From Microbacterium sp. MYb62 (GTDB lineage: Bacteria > Actinomycetota > Actinomycetes > Actinomycetales > Microbacteriaceae), in NCBI RefSeq assembly GCF_002979475.1, contig NZ_PCOY01000007.1, forward strand, positions 106,188-170,187: 64,000 nt of DNA, written 5' to 3'. The position numbers were made by a program, and so were the translations under genes. The notes below the pieces were generated by a model that was not told where the DNA came from, did not search any database, and worked only from the letters and a program-made list of their open reading frames with translations. This document shows, one piece after another, positions 52,829 through 62,534 of this stretch (the stretch's first letter is position 1; each line of letters opens with the position of its first letter).

Positions 52829-54094
52829 ATGGATGCTCTGGCTGTCGTTCTCGTCCTCGTCGCCCTTGCGACGGGTGTCGCCGTGGGCTGGTTCCTGCGC
52901 GCAGGGCGCGGAGCCGCCGATCTCGCGCGCACCCAGGCCGAGCTGACCGCCGCACGCGACGATCGCGACCGTCAATACGATCTCTACCGCGATGCGGTCG
53001 AGCACGCGCGCAACGAACAGCGTGCCGAGGCGCAGCGTGTGCAGCAGCAGAACGCCGTGCTGACCGCGCTCGCACCGGTTAGGGAGAGTCTGCAGCAGAT
53101 GCAGAACAAGGTCACGGCGATCGAGCGCGAGCGGCATGCGCAGTTCGGCACACTCGAAGAACAGCTGCGCCGCGCCCAGGAGTCCGACGAGGCGCTGCGC
53201 GCGACGACGGAATCGCTCGCAGGCGCTTTGCGCTCGACCGCCACGCGAGGCGTCTGGGGCGAGACGCAGCTTCGGCGAGTGGTCGAGGCCGCCGGACTCA
53301 CACGGCACATCGACTTCGATCTGCAGGCGACGATCTCCTCCGATCACGGCCAGGGGCGGCCCGACATGGTCATCCGCCTCGCCGGAGGGAGCTCGATCGC
53401 CGTGGACGCCAAGGTGCCTCTCGATGCGTACCTCGAAGCATCGGCGCTCCCCGGTGGCGATGCGCAGGAGTCACAGCGACGCGGTCTGATGCAGAAGCAC
53501 GTCAAAGCGGTCCGCGCCCACGTCGACGCGCTCGCGAAGAAGGCCTACTGGGCCGGACTCGACGCGAGCCCGGAGTTCGTGATCTGCTTCCTGCCGAGCG
53601 AGTCTCTGCTGGCGGCCGCCATCGACGAAGATCCGACGCTTCTCGATTATGCGTTCAGCCGGCGGGTGGCACTCGCCTCGCCCGTGAACCTCTGGGCCGT
53701 CCTGAAGACGGTGGCCTTCACGTGGACTCAACAGGATGTGTCGACCGAGGCACGCACACTGCTGTCCCTCGGCACCCAGCTCTACGATCGCCTGGGCACG
53801 CTCGCCGGGCACGCCGACGACCTGCGTCGAGCCCTGGAGCGCACGGTCGACAGCTACAACCGCTTCGCCGGCTCTCTCGAGACCCGTGTGCTCGTCACGG
53901 CGCGGCAGTTCCCGGGTGTCGATGCCTCAGCCCTGGCGACAGCACCGGCCGTGACCGCGAGCGCGACCAGAAGGTTCACGGCGCCGGAACTCATCACCGA
54001 GGAGCAGGTCGCACTCGACCCCGCGGAGGACGAGGAGGAGTCCACCGTCCGCGCCGATGTCGGTGACGTGCGCCTCCGGTTCGACGGACAGTAG
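52829..54094 (+). CDS. rmuC: DNA recombination protein RmuC homologue
   Basis: A 421-residue protein: one N-terminal membrane anchor (about 4-22), a long coiled coil (about 30-130), then the RmuC nuclease-like domain (RGVWGETQLRRVVEAAGL, PDMVIRLAGGSSIAVDAKVPLDAYLEA). The fold resembles PD-(D/E)xK nucleases and limits rearrangement at inverted repeats in E. coli. The acidic tail (PAEDEEEST) is ordinary. A CATCAT hexamer lies 6 bases before the ATG and no Shine-Dalgarno is seen. Confidence 0.92.
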   Translation: MDALAVVLVLVALATGVAVGWFLRAGRGAADLARTQAELTAARDDRDRQYDLYRDAVEHARNEQRAEAQRVQQQNAVLTALAPVRESLQQMQNKVTAIERERHAQFGTLEEQLRRAQESDEALRATTESLAGALRSTATRGVWGETQLRRVVEAAGLTRHIDFDLQATISSDHGQGRPDMVIRLAGGSSIAVDAKVPLDAYLEASALPGGDAQESQRRGLMQKHVKAVRAHVDALAKKAYWAGLDASPEFVICFLPSESLLAAAIDEDPTLLDYAFSRRVALASPVNLWAVLKTVAFTWTQQDVSTEARTLLSLGTQLYDRLGTLAGHADDLRRALERTVDSYNRFAGSLETRVLVTARQFPGVDASALATAPAVTASATRRFTAPELITEEQVALDPAEDEEESTVRADVGDVRLRFDGQ

Positions 54095-54159
54095 CCCTCG
54101 AGCGGACGCGAGCCCGCGGCCCGAGCGCGCGCCTCACAGCGCACAGTTGCGGAGCAGGA

Positions 54160-54447
54160 TCAGGCGATGCCGGGCACGCCGCTGAGCAACAGGATGACGA
54201 GACCGCTGGTGGCGAGGAATGCGCCGATCATCCACCAGGCGCTGATCTCGTGTCCCTCGTCGCGACGGACGCGGAACAGCACGTCGGCGCGGCGCGCGGG
54301 ATCGACGGTCGCCGCAGCGGGCGGCGTCGTCACCGGCGGCGTCGGAACGGATCCCGCATCGGCGCTCACCCGGAGGATGCGCCCCGTGTTGGTCGTGACG
54401 ATCTTCGTCGGGGCGGCCTTGGAGCCGCTGGTGTGCTGCGTTGTCAT
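54160..54447 (-). CDS. Small single-pass membrane protein
   Basis: A 95-residue protein: a hydrophilic Thr/Pro/Ala-rich N-terminus (about 1-68), then one membrane helix (WWMIGAFLATSGLVILLLSG). No family recognised. AGGAGGG lies 7 bases before the ATG, which supports translation. It is followed by rmuC in the convergent orientation. Confidence 0.65.
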   Translation of the reverse strand: MTTQHTSGSKAAPTKIVTTNTGRILRVSADAGSVPTPPVTTPPAAATVDPARRADVLFRVRRDEGHEISAWWMIGAFLATSGLVILLLSGVPGIA

Positions 54448-54630
54448 CTGTTCGCCCTCCTGTGCCTGCGGTGCCTGGCGGCTCCGTCGACGGCGACAAA
54501 CCCAGTGACAATTGTCACACGGCGCTCCCGATAACCGTGGATCGTCCTGCAGCGAAGCGATACCGGCTCGGTAACGATGCCGCGTCCTTCCGCGGCGATC
54601 CCCACCACCCCGGAGAGTTCGTGCGGGTGC

Positions 54631-55617
54631 TCAGAGCCACTTCGAGACGAGGTGCTCCGAGGCGATGCGACGGAGCGTGCCCGATGCACCGCGGAGCACC
54701 ACGCTCTCCGTGTACACATAGCCGCGCTCGCGGCGGACCCCGGCGACGAGTTGCCCGTCGGTGACCCCGGTCGCGACGAAGATCGTGTTGTTCCCCTGCA
54801 CCAGGTCGTCGGCCTCGTAGACCTTGTCCATGTCGAGGCCGGCATCGATCCCGCGCTGGCGCTCATCGTCGTCGCGCGGCCAGAGGCGTCCCTGGATGTG
54901 TCCGCCGAGCGCCTTGATCGCGCACGCCGTGACGATGCCCTCCGGGCTGCCACCGACACCGACGCACATGTCGGTCCTGGCGTCATGGCGAGCCGCGTTG
55001 ATACCGCCGGCGACGTCACCGTCGCTCATCAGTCGCGTACCGGCGCCGGCGTCCCTGATCTCCTGGATCAACTGTTCATGGCGTGGTCGGTTCAGCACGG
55101 AGACGACGATCTCATCGACGGGCTTGTCGAGCGCGCCGGCGAGCTTGCGGATGTTCTCGCCGATGGGCAGACGGATGTCGACAACACCGACGCCCGCGGG
55201 CCCGGTGACGAGCTTGTCCATGTAGAAGACCGTCGAGGCATCCAGCATCGTCCCGCGATCCGAGACCGCGATCACGGAGAGGGCGTTCTGCCGGCCGGCC
55301 GCCGTGAGGGAGGTTCCGTCGATCGGGTCGACCGCGATATCGCAGAGCGGGCCACGCCCGGTGCCGACGACCTCGCCGTTGAAGAGCATCGGGGCGTTGT
55401 CCTTCTCGCCCTCGCCGATCACCACGCGCCCCTGGAAGTCGACGGTGCCGAGGAACGCGCGCATCGCATCGACCGCGGCCCCGTCCGCCGCCTCCTTCGC
55501 GCCGCGTCCGATGAAGGGCACCGCACGGATGGACGCGGCCTCCGTCGCACGCACCAGCTCCATCGCGAGGTTGCGGTCGGGACGAAGAGGGCTCAGATCC
55601 GCTGTCAGACTCACCAT
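54631..55617 (-). CDS. glpX: Class II fructose-1,6-bisphosphatase
   Basis: A 328-residue metal-dependent phosphatase that makes fructose 6-phosphate in gluconeogenesis. Key motifs: VVIGEGEKDNAPML (E-rich metal site) and DPIDGTSL at 97-104. GlpX is the main FBPase of most actinobacteria. ATG at 55617 has TAGGCT 6 bases upstream and is probably leaderless. It is divergent from fbaA, the glycolytic partner acting on the same metabolite. Confidence 0.94.
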   Translation of the reverse strand: MVSLTADLSPLRPDRNLAMELVRATEAASIRAVPFIGRGAKEAADGAAVDAMRAFLGTVDFQGRVVIGEGEKDNAPMLFNGEVVGTGRGPLCDIAVDPIDGTSLTAAGRQNALSVIAVSDRGTMLDASTVFYMDKLVTGPAGVGVVDIRLPIGENIRKLAGALDKPVDEIVVSVLNRPRHEQLIQEIRDAGAGTRLMSDGDVAGGINAARHDARTDMCVGVGGSPEGIVTACAIKALGGHIQGRLWPRDDDERQRGIDAGLDMDKVYEADDLVQGNNTIFVATGVTDGQLVAGVRRERGYVYTESVVLRGASGTLRRIASEHLVSKWL

Positions 55618-55623
55618 GCGGTC

Positions 55624-55629
55624 AGCCTA
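55624..55629 (-). promoter_or_regulatory. -10 element of a leaderless promoter (glpX)
   Basis: TAGGCT, 6 bases, ATG. Confidence 0.5.
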
Positions 55630-55678
55630 GCCATCGGCGCATCCGAACAGCTCGCCTTTCGGCGCCGAAACGGAGAAG

Positions 55679-55690
55679 GAATCGCGATTC
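55679..55690. promoter_or_regulatory. Perfect palindrome between glpX and fbaA
   Basis: GAATCGCGATTC, 12 bases, about midway between the glpX start region and the fbaA -10 (TAGAGT, 55760-55765). It could bind a carbon-flux regulator; none is identified. Confidence 0.35.
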
Positions 55691-55801
55691 TTAACGGCAG
55701 GACAGGAGCGAGGGCGCTCACGTCGGGTCCCGGCTGCGGTATCACCGCGTGCGCCCCGATAGAGTGGCAGCTGTCCCGGCTTCCCTATCGCAGGAGTTCT
55801 C

Positions 55802-56830
<1,029 letters not shown>

Positions 56831-56842
56831 TCTCTCCGAGAC

Positions 56843-56888
56843 ACGCAGAGAAGGGGCCCGGCATCATCGCCGGGCCCCTTCTCTGCGT
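56843..56888. terminator. Bidirectional terminator between fbaA and the DUF6264-like gene
   Basis: Twenty-base perfect arms with a 6-base loop (ATCATC), the strongest hairpin in the window. It sits between two convergent genes, 12 bases past the fbaA stop, and can serve both. Confidence 0.85.
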
Positions 56889-56927
56889 CTCCGAGGTGCC
56901 GACGTTTCGCAGGCAGCGCTCGCGAGA

Positions 56928-57464
56928 TCAGCGCGTCGTCATCTGCTCGACATACGCCATGAACGCCGGGTCTCCGGTCATCGGCACCGAGATGCAGATG
57001 ACCACGACGATCATGGTCGCGATCGCGCCGACGATCGGCAGCCACCAGGTGAGGCGACCGCGTCGCAGGCGACGGACCGAGAGCGCTGCGGTGATCGCCC
57101 ATCCGACGACGAGGACGACCGCCGCGATCGTTCCCCACGTCTTCCCGGCTGCGAAGTTCGTGAACTCCCCGTCGATGCCGAGGACGTTCATCGCGTCGTT
57201 CATCACGCGCGGCAGATCGAGATACGACAGACCGGTGATGATGACGTTGATCAGTCCATAGGCGAGCATCGCGATCGTCGCGAAGCGGTCGAGGGGATGC
57301 GACCTCGCGGAAGGCGCGGTCGCACCGGACGTCTCGCGCGCGGGCTCGGGGATCGGCGCCACCGGCGGGACCGTGACGACCTCTTCGAGCGGCGGCAGGC
57401 CGGCGGCTCGTCGCTGCTCCTCGGGAGTTGCGAGTTCCCCGTACTGGGGCCGTTGATCGGTCAT
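56928..57464 (-). CDS. DUF6264-like membrane protein
   Basis: A 178-residue protein. The N-terminal QRPQYGELATPEEQRRAAGL resembles the start of the uncharacterised actinobacterial DUF6264 family (from memory, not searched). A Pro/Ala-rich stretch and about three membrane helices (60-82, 109-130 and 140-164) follow. Function unknown. TAGCAT lies 6 bases before the ATG, so it is probably leaderless. Confidence 0.78.
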   Translation of the reverse strand: MTDQRPQYGELATPEEQRRAAGLPPLEEVVTVPPVAPIPEPARETSGATAPSARSHPLDRFATIAMLAYGLINVIITGLSYLDLPRVMNDAMNVLGIDGEFTNFAAGKTWGTIAAVVLVVGWAITAALSVRRLRRGRLTWWLPIVGAIATMIVVVICISVPMTGDPAFMAYVEQMTTR

Positions 57465-57470
57465 CTCGCA

Positions 57471-57476
57471 ATGCTA
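57471..57476 (-). promoter_or_regulatory. -10 element of a leaderless promoter (DUF6264-like gene)
   Basis: TAGCAT, 6 bases, ATG. Confidence 0.5.
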
Positions 57477-57537
57477 ACCGCACCAGCTCCGGCCGGTTCA
57501 CAGCGGGCGCCGCACCGCGTGGACCCCGGAAACGATA

Positions 57538-57572
57538 GCGGCCCCGGGGAAGTGGGGACTTCTCGGGGCCGC
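57538..57572 (-). terminator. Hairpin downstream of the IclR gene
   Basis: GCGGCCCCG pairs with CGGGGCCGC around inner GAAGT/ACTTC arms, followed on the minus strand by TATCGTTTCC. It lies about 140 bases beyond the IclR stop and may end the ispH-IclR transcript. Two 15-base direct repeats lie between it and the gene. Confidence 0.5.
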
Positions 57573-57580
57573 GGACGTGG

Positions 57581-57630
57581 AGCGCTGGGGACGCTCCTCA
57601 TCCAGATCGACTGCCAGCGCTGGGGACGCT
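57581..57630. repeat. Pair of 15-base direct repeats
   Basis: AGCGCTGGGGACGCT occurs at 57581-57595 and 57616-57630, 35 bases apart. Each copy has AGCG/CGCT ends that can pair. They lie in the 247-base gap between the IclR and DUF6264-like genes, which holds no convincing gene. Confidence 0.75.
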
Positions 57631-57711
57631 TGGCGCGATCAGCAGCGTTCATGTATGCCGCTACTCTCTCGATCATAGGAAAACGCATGCCGCCGCGCCA
57701 GGGGTCGTCCT

Positions 57712-58503
57712 TCAGATAGTGAAATCGGCTCCGGAACTTCCGCCGCCCAGGAGGTCGGCGCCCAACTGCAGGGCGAGACGGTGCGCGGTGCGCTGGAGAG
57801 TCGAGACGAGCTTTCGATCCACCACGGCACGATTCGCCGGCAACGAGATCGCCAACGACGCGGTGACACCGGGAGCGATGACCGGCACGGCGACACACGT
57901 CGCACCGATCGCGTACTCCTCCTGATCGATCGTCCACCCCGGTGAGCGTTCCAACTGCGTCAGCAGGGTCCTGCGGTCGCTGATCGTGCGCCGTGTCAGC
58001 TCCACCAGGCGATGTCTGGACAGATAGTCGAGACGGTCGGCATCCGGCAGGTCAGCCAGGATCTGCTTGCCCAACGCGGTGGCATGCGCGCTGGACTGCA
58101 GTCCCACCCACAACTCGATCCGCGGGTTTCGGACCGCGTCGACGATGTCGACCAGATGCATCTCCCCGTCGTCGAAGCGAGAGAGATACGCCGTCGCGCC
58201 GACATCCTCCGTGACGTCCCTCAGCGCGGCGCGAACCCGCGCCAGGAACACCCCCCGCGAGTCGATCTGCTGCTGGAAGGACGGAAACCGGGAGCCGAGC
58301 ACCAGACCATCGGGCTCGGACGTGAAGTATCCCTCATGCACGAGGGTGCGCACCAGGTTGTAAGTGGTCCCCGATGTCAACCCGGTGATCGCCGCCAGCG
58401 TCTTGGCGGGCAGCGGGCGAGGCGAATTGGCGACGATGTCGACCAGTCGCAGAGCGCGTTGCACCGACCCGATGAGGGTGGGCTCCGCTTCCGCGGCGCT
58501 CAA
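57712..58503 (-). CDS. IclR-family transcriptional regulator
   Basis: A 263-residue regulator. The N-terminal winged HTH (GSVQRALRLVDIVANSPRPLPAKTLAAITGLTSGTTYNLVRTLVHEGYF) is followed by an IclR effector domain (QQIDSRGVFLARVRAALRDVTEDVGATAYLSRF ... YAIGATCVAVPVI). The only sensible start is TTG at 58503, which has GGAGGAG 10 bases upstream and lies 2 bases after the ispH stop. The ligand and targets are unknown. Being coupled to ispH hints at a role in isoprenoid or aromatic metabolism, but this is inference. Confidence 0.85.
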   Translation of the reverse strand: MSAAEAEPTLIGSVQRALRLVDIVANSPRPLPAKTLAAITGLTSGTTYNLVRTLVHEGYFTSEPDGLVLGSRFPSFQQQIDSRGVFLARVRAALRDVTEDVGATAYLSRFDDGEMHLVDIVDAVRNPRIELWVGLQSSAHATALGKQILADLPDADRLDYLSRHRLVELTRRTISDRRTLLTQLERSPGWTIDQEEYAIGATCVAVPVIAPGVTASLAISLPANRAVVDRKLVSTLQRTAHRLALQLGADLLGGGSSGADFTI

Positions 58504-58505
58504 CG

Positions 58506-59585
58506 CTACGCGCCTCCTCCGGAAGCACGTCCGCCGAGCGCCCGTGCGTCGCGCTGACCCGCAGCGTCCTGACGAAGCTCCTTGGGCAGGGAGAACATGA
58601 GGTCCTCCTCCGCCGTCTTCACTTCCTCGACGTCGCGGTAGCCGGCGTCTCCGATGGCGTCGAGCACCTCGCGCACGAGGACCTCGGGCACGGAGGCGCC
58701 GCTGGTGACGCCGACCGTCTCGACCCCGTCGAGCCACTCCTGCTGGATCTCCTCGGCGTAGTCGACCCGGTACGCGGCCTTCGCCCCGTACTCGAGTGCG
58801 ACCTCGACCAGGCGCACGCTGTTGGACGAGTTGGACGAGCCGACGACGATCACGAGGTCTGCTCCGGCCGCGACCTTCTTGATCGCCACCTGGCGGTTCT
58901 GCGTGGCGTAGCAGATGTCGTCGGAGGGCGGGTTCTGCAGTTCGGGGAAGCGCGTGCGCAGACGGTTGACCGTCTCCATCGTCTCGTCGACGGAGAGGGT
59001 GGTCTGCGAGAGCCAGACGACCTTGTTCGGGTCCTTCACGACGACCGTGTCGGCCTCTTCCGGGGAGTTCACGACGGTGACGTGCTCCGGTGCTTCGCCG
59101 GCCGTGCCCTCGACCTCCTCGTGACCTTCGTGGCCGATGAGCAGGATCTCGAAGTCATCGCGAGCGAAGCGCACGGCTTCGCGGTGGACCTTGGTGACGA
59201 GAGGACAGGTCGCGTCGATCGCGTGCAGACCCCGATCGGATGCCGCGTTCACCACCGCCGGCGACACCCCGTGCGCGCTGAAGACGACATGCGCCCCCTC
59301 GGGGACCTCGTCGACCTCTTCGACGAAGATCGCGCCCTTCGCTTCGAGCTCGGTCACGACGTGGATGTTGTGCACGATCTGCTTGCGCACGTAGACCGGG
59401 GCGCCGTAGCGCTCGAGCGCCTTCTCGACGGCCACGACGGCACGGTCGACACCGGCGCAGTACCCCCGCGGCGCAGCCAGCAGAACCCGCTTGTGTCCGG
59501 CCACCGGGTTATCCTGAAGCCGCCCGGCCGCCGCACGAACTCGTGGGAGGCGGGGGACGGGGAGATGAACAGCAGTCGAGGTCAC
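58506..59585 (-). CDS. ispH: 4-hydroxy-3-methylbut-2-enyl diphosphate reductase
   Basis: A 359-residue 4Fe-4S enzyme, the last step of the MEP pathway, making IPP and DMAPP. The three cluster cysteines are C43 (GYCAGVDRA), C127 (ATCPLVTK) and C225 ([11 protein letters not shown]). It carries an N-terminal extension of about 30 residues and a Gly/Ala/Arg-rich tail. The GTG start has TAGAAT 6 bases upstream. It is divergent from xseA, a common actinobacterial layout. Confidence 0.95.
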   Translation of the reverse strand: MTSTAVHLPVPRLPRVRAAAGRLQDNPVAGHKRVLLAAPRGYCAGVDRAVVAVEKALERYGAPVYVRKQIVHNIHVVTELEAKGAIFVEEVDEVPEGAHVVFSAHGVSPAVVNAASDRGLHAIDATCPLVTKVHREAVRFARDDFEILLIGHEGHEEVEGTAGEAPEHVTVVNSPEEADTVVVKDPNKVVWLSQTTLSVDETMETVNRLRTRFPELQNPPSDDICYATQNRQVAIKKVAAGADLVIVVGSSNSSNSVRLVEVALEYGAKAAYRVDYAEEIQQEWLDGVETVGVTSGASVPEVLVREVLDAIGDAGYRDVEEVKTAEEDLMFSLPKELRQDAAGQRDARALGGRASGGGA

Positions 59586-59591
59586 CCCTGA

Positions 59592-59597
59592 ATTCTA
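59592..59597 (-). promoter_or_regulatory. -10 element of a leaderless promoter (ispH)
   Basis: TAGAAT, 6 bases, GTG. Confidence 0.5.
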
Positions 59598-59650
59598 CCG
59601 CCGCGCAGCTGTGCGAGGCCGGAGAGACTCCGGGGAGGGAACGGGAGCGG

Positions 59651-60928
59651 ATGACAGTCTTCGAAGCGACGACGGGCCAGGGCGAGACGCCCCCGGCCGA
59701 CTCCGTCGCACCCCGTGACTCGACGGCCGACGCCCCGACCTCGGTCACGCGACTGAACGCGACCATCCGCGACTTCATCGCGCGGTGGAACACCGTCTGG
59801 GTCGAGGGGGAGATCACGTCATGGAACGTCCGCGCCGGCAACGTCTTCGCCCGGCTGAAGGACACCCGGTCCGACGCGCAGATCTCCATCAGGGTGTGGT
59901 CCAGTGTGCGCGGGCGCATCCCCTCCGATATCGGCGTCGGCGATCATGTCGTCGCCGCGGTGAAGGCCGACTACTTCGTCAAGGCCGGCGATTTCAGCTT
60001 CGCCGTCTCGGCGATGAAGCACGTGGGGTTGGGAGACCAGCTCGAACGTCTCGAGAAGCTGCGCATCCAGCTGCGGCAGGAAGGACTGTTCGACCCCGCT
60101 CGCAAGAAGCGACTGCCGTTCCTCCCCCACGTGATCGGCCTGATCACGGGTGAGCGCTCGGATGCCGAGAAGGACGTCCATCGCAATGCCGAGCTGCGAT
60201 GGCCGCAGGTGCGATTCCGCACCGAGTACGCCGCGGTGCAAGGCGACCGCTGCGTACCGGACACCCTCGCCGCCCTCGCACGGCTCGATGCCGACCCTGA
60301 AGTCGATGTCATCGTCATCGCCCGAGGAGGCGGAGACCCGCAGACGCTCCTCGGCTTCAGCGACGAGAGGCTCGTGCGGGCAGTGGCTGCGGCATCCACG
60401 CCGGTGGTGAGTGCGATCGGTCACGAGAACGATCATCCGCTGCTCGACGACGTCGCCGACCTCCGTGCCTCGACACCGACCGACGCCGCGAAGCGGGTGG
60501 TGCCCGACGTCGGAGAGCAGCGCGCTCTCATCGCGCAGCTGCGGTCGCGCGCCACGACGAGGCTCACGCAGCGCCTCTCCCACGACATCGCACAGTTGGA
60601 TCAGCTCCGCTCCCGCCCCGTCCTGCGCTCGCCCGCTCCCATCATCGACGCCCGCGCCCAGGAGACGTGGCTGCTGCTCGCGCGCGGCCGCGACGCCGTG
60701 AACAGACATCTCGACGACGCGGCCCGCCGCACCGGGGAACTCCGCGCATCGCTCAGAGCCCTCTCCCCCGCAGCGACCCTGGCCCGCGGCTATGCGATCG
60801 CACACCTCGACGGGGGCGTGATCCTGCGCGATGCCGCCGACGCCCCGACGGGAAGCGCGCTCACGATCACGCTCGACCGGGGCTCGTTGACCGCCCGGTC
60901 CGAGGGCGAGATCCCCGAAGGCCCCTGA
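59651..60928 (+). CDS. xseA: Exodeoxyribonuclease VII large subunit
   Basis: A 425-residue subunit of the single-strand-specific exonuclease VII. An N-terminal OB fold (VTRLNATIRDFIARWNTVWVEGEITSWNVRAGNVFARLKD) is followed by the catalytic region (GLITGERSDAEKDVHRNAELRWP ... VIARGGGDPQTLLGFSDERLVRAV ... SAIGHENDHPLLDDVADLRASTPTDAA) and a helical C-terminus that binds XseB. ATG at 59651 has GGGAGCGG upstream. xseB follows after 36 bases. Confidence 0.95.
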   Translation: MTVFEATTGQGETPPADSVAPRDSTADAPTSVTRLNATIRDFIARWNTVWVEGEITSWNVRAGNVFARLKDTRSDAQISIRVWSSVRGRIPSDIGVGDHVVAAVKADYFVKAGDFSFAVSAMKHVGLGDQLERLEKLRIQLRQEGLFDPARKKRLPFLPHVIGLITGERSDAEKDVHRNAELRWPQVRFRTEYAAVQGDRCVPDTLAALARLDADPEVDVIVIARGGGDPQTLLGFSDERLVRAVAAASTPVVSAIGHENDHPLLDDVADLRASTPTDAAKRVVPDVGEQRALIAQLRSRATTRLTQRLSHDIAQLDQLRSRPVLRSPAPIIDARAQETWLLLARGRDAVNRHLDDAARRTGELRASLRALSPAATLARGYAIAHLDGGVILRDAADAPTGSALTITLDRGSLTARSEGEIPEGP

Positions 60929-60952
60929 GCCGGGCGCCCCTGACGCACGACG

Positions 60953-60958
60953 TAAGAT
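60953..60958 (+). promoter_or_regulatory. -10 element before xseB
   Basis: TAAGAT, 6 bases, GTG. This may give xseB and the genes after it an internal leaderless promoter in addition to read-through from xseA. Confidence 0.45.
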
Positions 60959-60964
60959 GGAGGA

Positions 60965-61207
60965 GTGAGCGCCCTGAACGACACCCCTGTGGACACGCTG
61001 TCGTTCGAGGCGGCCCGAGACGAGCTCGTCACGGTCGTCGCCGAGCTCGAGCAGGGTTCTCCGACCCTCGAGCACTCGCTCGCACTCTGGGAACGCGGTG
61101 AGGCTCTCGCCGCCCGCTGCGAGGAGTGGCTCCTCGGCGCCAAGCGACGCCTCGACGCCGCCAGGGCCGCGGCCTCGGACGTCGAGACGCCTGCGGGAGA
61201 ATCATGA
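60965..61207 (+). CDS. xseB: Exodeoxyribonuclease VII small subunit
   Basis: An 80-residue helical protein that binds XseA in several copies. Typical pattern: [45 protein letters not shown]. The GTG start has a GGAGGA directly upstream and also a TAAGAT -10. Its stop overlaps the next gene (ATGA). Confidence 0.94.
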   Translation: MSALNDTPVDTLSFEAARDELVTVVAELEQGSPTLEHSLALWERGEALAARCEEWLLGAKRRLDAARAAASDVETPAGES

Positions 61208-61848
61208 GCAAACGGCCCCCGATCATCGCCGAACTCGGCCGCCCCGAGACTCCGGACGAGACCGCCGCACGCAACGCCGCGTCCAGCAAGGCGTACCGCT
61301 CCAGCCAGACCTTCAGGAATCTCGTCGCGGCGCTGCTCGTGACCGTCGCCGTGGTCGCCGTCATCATCTTCGCCGTCCCGCGCGGCGAACCGGTCGAGCA
61401 GAAGCCCCTCGACGTCGCCGCCGTCGCGGAAGGCGTCGAGTCGTCGATGGATCGCCCGGTGCTCGTCCCCGAACTCGGTGACTTCTGGCGTGCGAACAAG
61501 GCGGAGATGCAGGGGGGCGCCACCGTCGTGTGGGAGGTCACCCTCGCCCCGAAGTCCGACAGGGAGCGCGGCTTCATCAAGGTCGCGCAGGCCTTCGACG
61601 CGGACTCCTCGTGGGCGCCTCAGCGTCTGAACGGCATCGCCCCGACCGACACCGTGCGCATCGGCGGCCTGGAGTGGGACGTCTTCAAGCCGGGCAGCGC
61701 CGAGTCGAACGCCAACGTCACCTACGCCATCGGCACGCAGGCGGGAGATGACTACATCCTGCTCTACGGCGCACGGTCACCGGATTCGACCGCCGAGCTC
61801 GCCGAATCGCTCGTTCCGCAGATCCGCACCATCTCGGAGGCCTCATGA
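61204..61848 (+). CDS. DUF4245-like single-pass membrane protein
   Basis: A 214-residue protein: a cytosolic N-terminus of about 38 residues, one membrane helix ([19 protein letters not shown]), and an outside domain ([28 protein letters not shown] ... [13 protein letters not shown]). The layout and its place between xseB and carbonic anhydrase or fumC match DUF4245, an actinobacterial family of unknown function (recognised from memory). Confidence 0.82.
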   Translation: MSKRPPIIAELGRPETPDETAARNAASSKAYRSSQTFRNLVAALLVTVAVVAVIIFAVPRGEPVEQKPLDVAAVAEGVESSMDRPVLVPELGDFWRANKAEMQGGATVVWEVTLAPKSDRERGFIKVAQAFDADSSWAPQRLNGIAPTDTVRIGGLEWDVFKPGSAESNANVTYAIGTQAGDDYILLYGARSPDSTAELAESLVPQIRTISEAS

Positions 61849-62534
61849 CGCACCCGCTCACTCCCGCCGCCGCGTGGCAGCAGATGCAGGAGGGGAACCG
61901 TCGCTTCGTCCAGGACGAGCCCCGACACCCGAACCAGGACGTCGCCCGCCGCAAAGACCTGACCGTGGCGCAGCACCCGGTCGCGACGCTGTTCGGCTGC
62001 TCGGACTCGCGGCTCGCCGCGGAGATCATCTTCGACCTCGGTCTCGGCGATCTGTTCGTGGTGCGCAACGCCGGCCAGGTGATCGGCGAGTCGATCGTCG
62101 CGAGCCTGGAATACGCCGTCGCCGTGCTCGAGGTGCCGCTGATCGTCGTGCTGGCACACGACTCCTGCGGAGCGGTCCGCGCGGCCATCGACGGCACGGC
62201 GATCGACGCCGCTCCCCTGCCTCCGCACATCTGGAAGCTGATCGCACCGATCGTCCCCGCCGCGCGGAAGGTCCTGGCCGAGAACGGCGGGACGACCGTG
62301 GCCGAGATCGACTCGGAACTCGTCGGCATCGAGCACCTGCGCAACACGGTGAGCGACCTGCTGCAGTCGTCCGAGGTCATCAGCAACGCCGTCGCCGCCG
62401 GTCGACTGGGCATCGTCGGCGCCAACTACCGTCTGGCCGAGGGCACTGCCGTGCCCGTGATCACGGTCGGCATCGACACCGAGGACGCCGCTATCCCGGG
62501 GACTGGCCCCGCAACCAAGGAGGGTTCGGAATGA
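61845..62534 (+). CDS. Beta-class carbonic anhydrase
   Basis: A 229-residue zinc enzyme that interconverts CO2 and bicarbonate. Zinc ligands are C52 (GCSDSR), H105 and C108 (AHDSCGA), with the D54/R56 dyad present. Starts and stops overlap its neighbours by 4 bases on both sides, so it is co-translated with the DUF4245-like protein and fumarase. Confidence 0.93.
   Translation: MTHPLTPAAAWQQMQEGNRRFVQDEPRHPNQDVARRKDLTVAQHPVATLFGCSDSRLAAEIIFDLGLGDLFVVRNAGQVIGESIVASLEYAVAVLEVPLIVVLAHDSCGAVRAAIDGTAIDAAPLPPHIWKLIAPIVPAARKVLAENGGTTVAEIDSELVGIEHLRNTVSDLLQSSEVISNAVAAGRLGIVGANYRLAEGTAVPVITVGIDTEDAAIPGTGPATKEGSE

Noticed and set aside
57465..57711. Minus-strand frame starting near MIERVAAYMNAADRAKRPQR, downstream of the IclR gene
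   Set aside because: It turns into Pro/Arg-rich low-complexity sequence across the hairpin and the direct repeats, and overlaps the promoter of the DUF6264-like gene.
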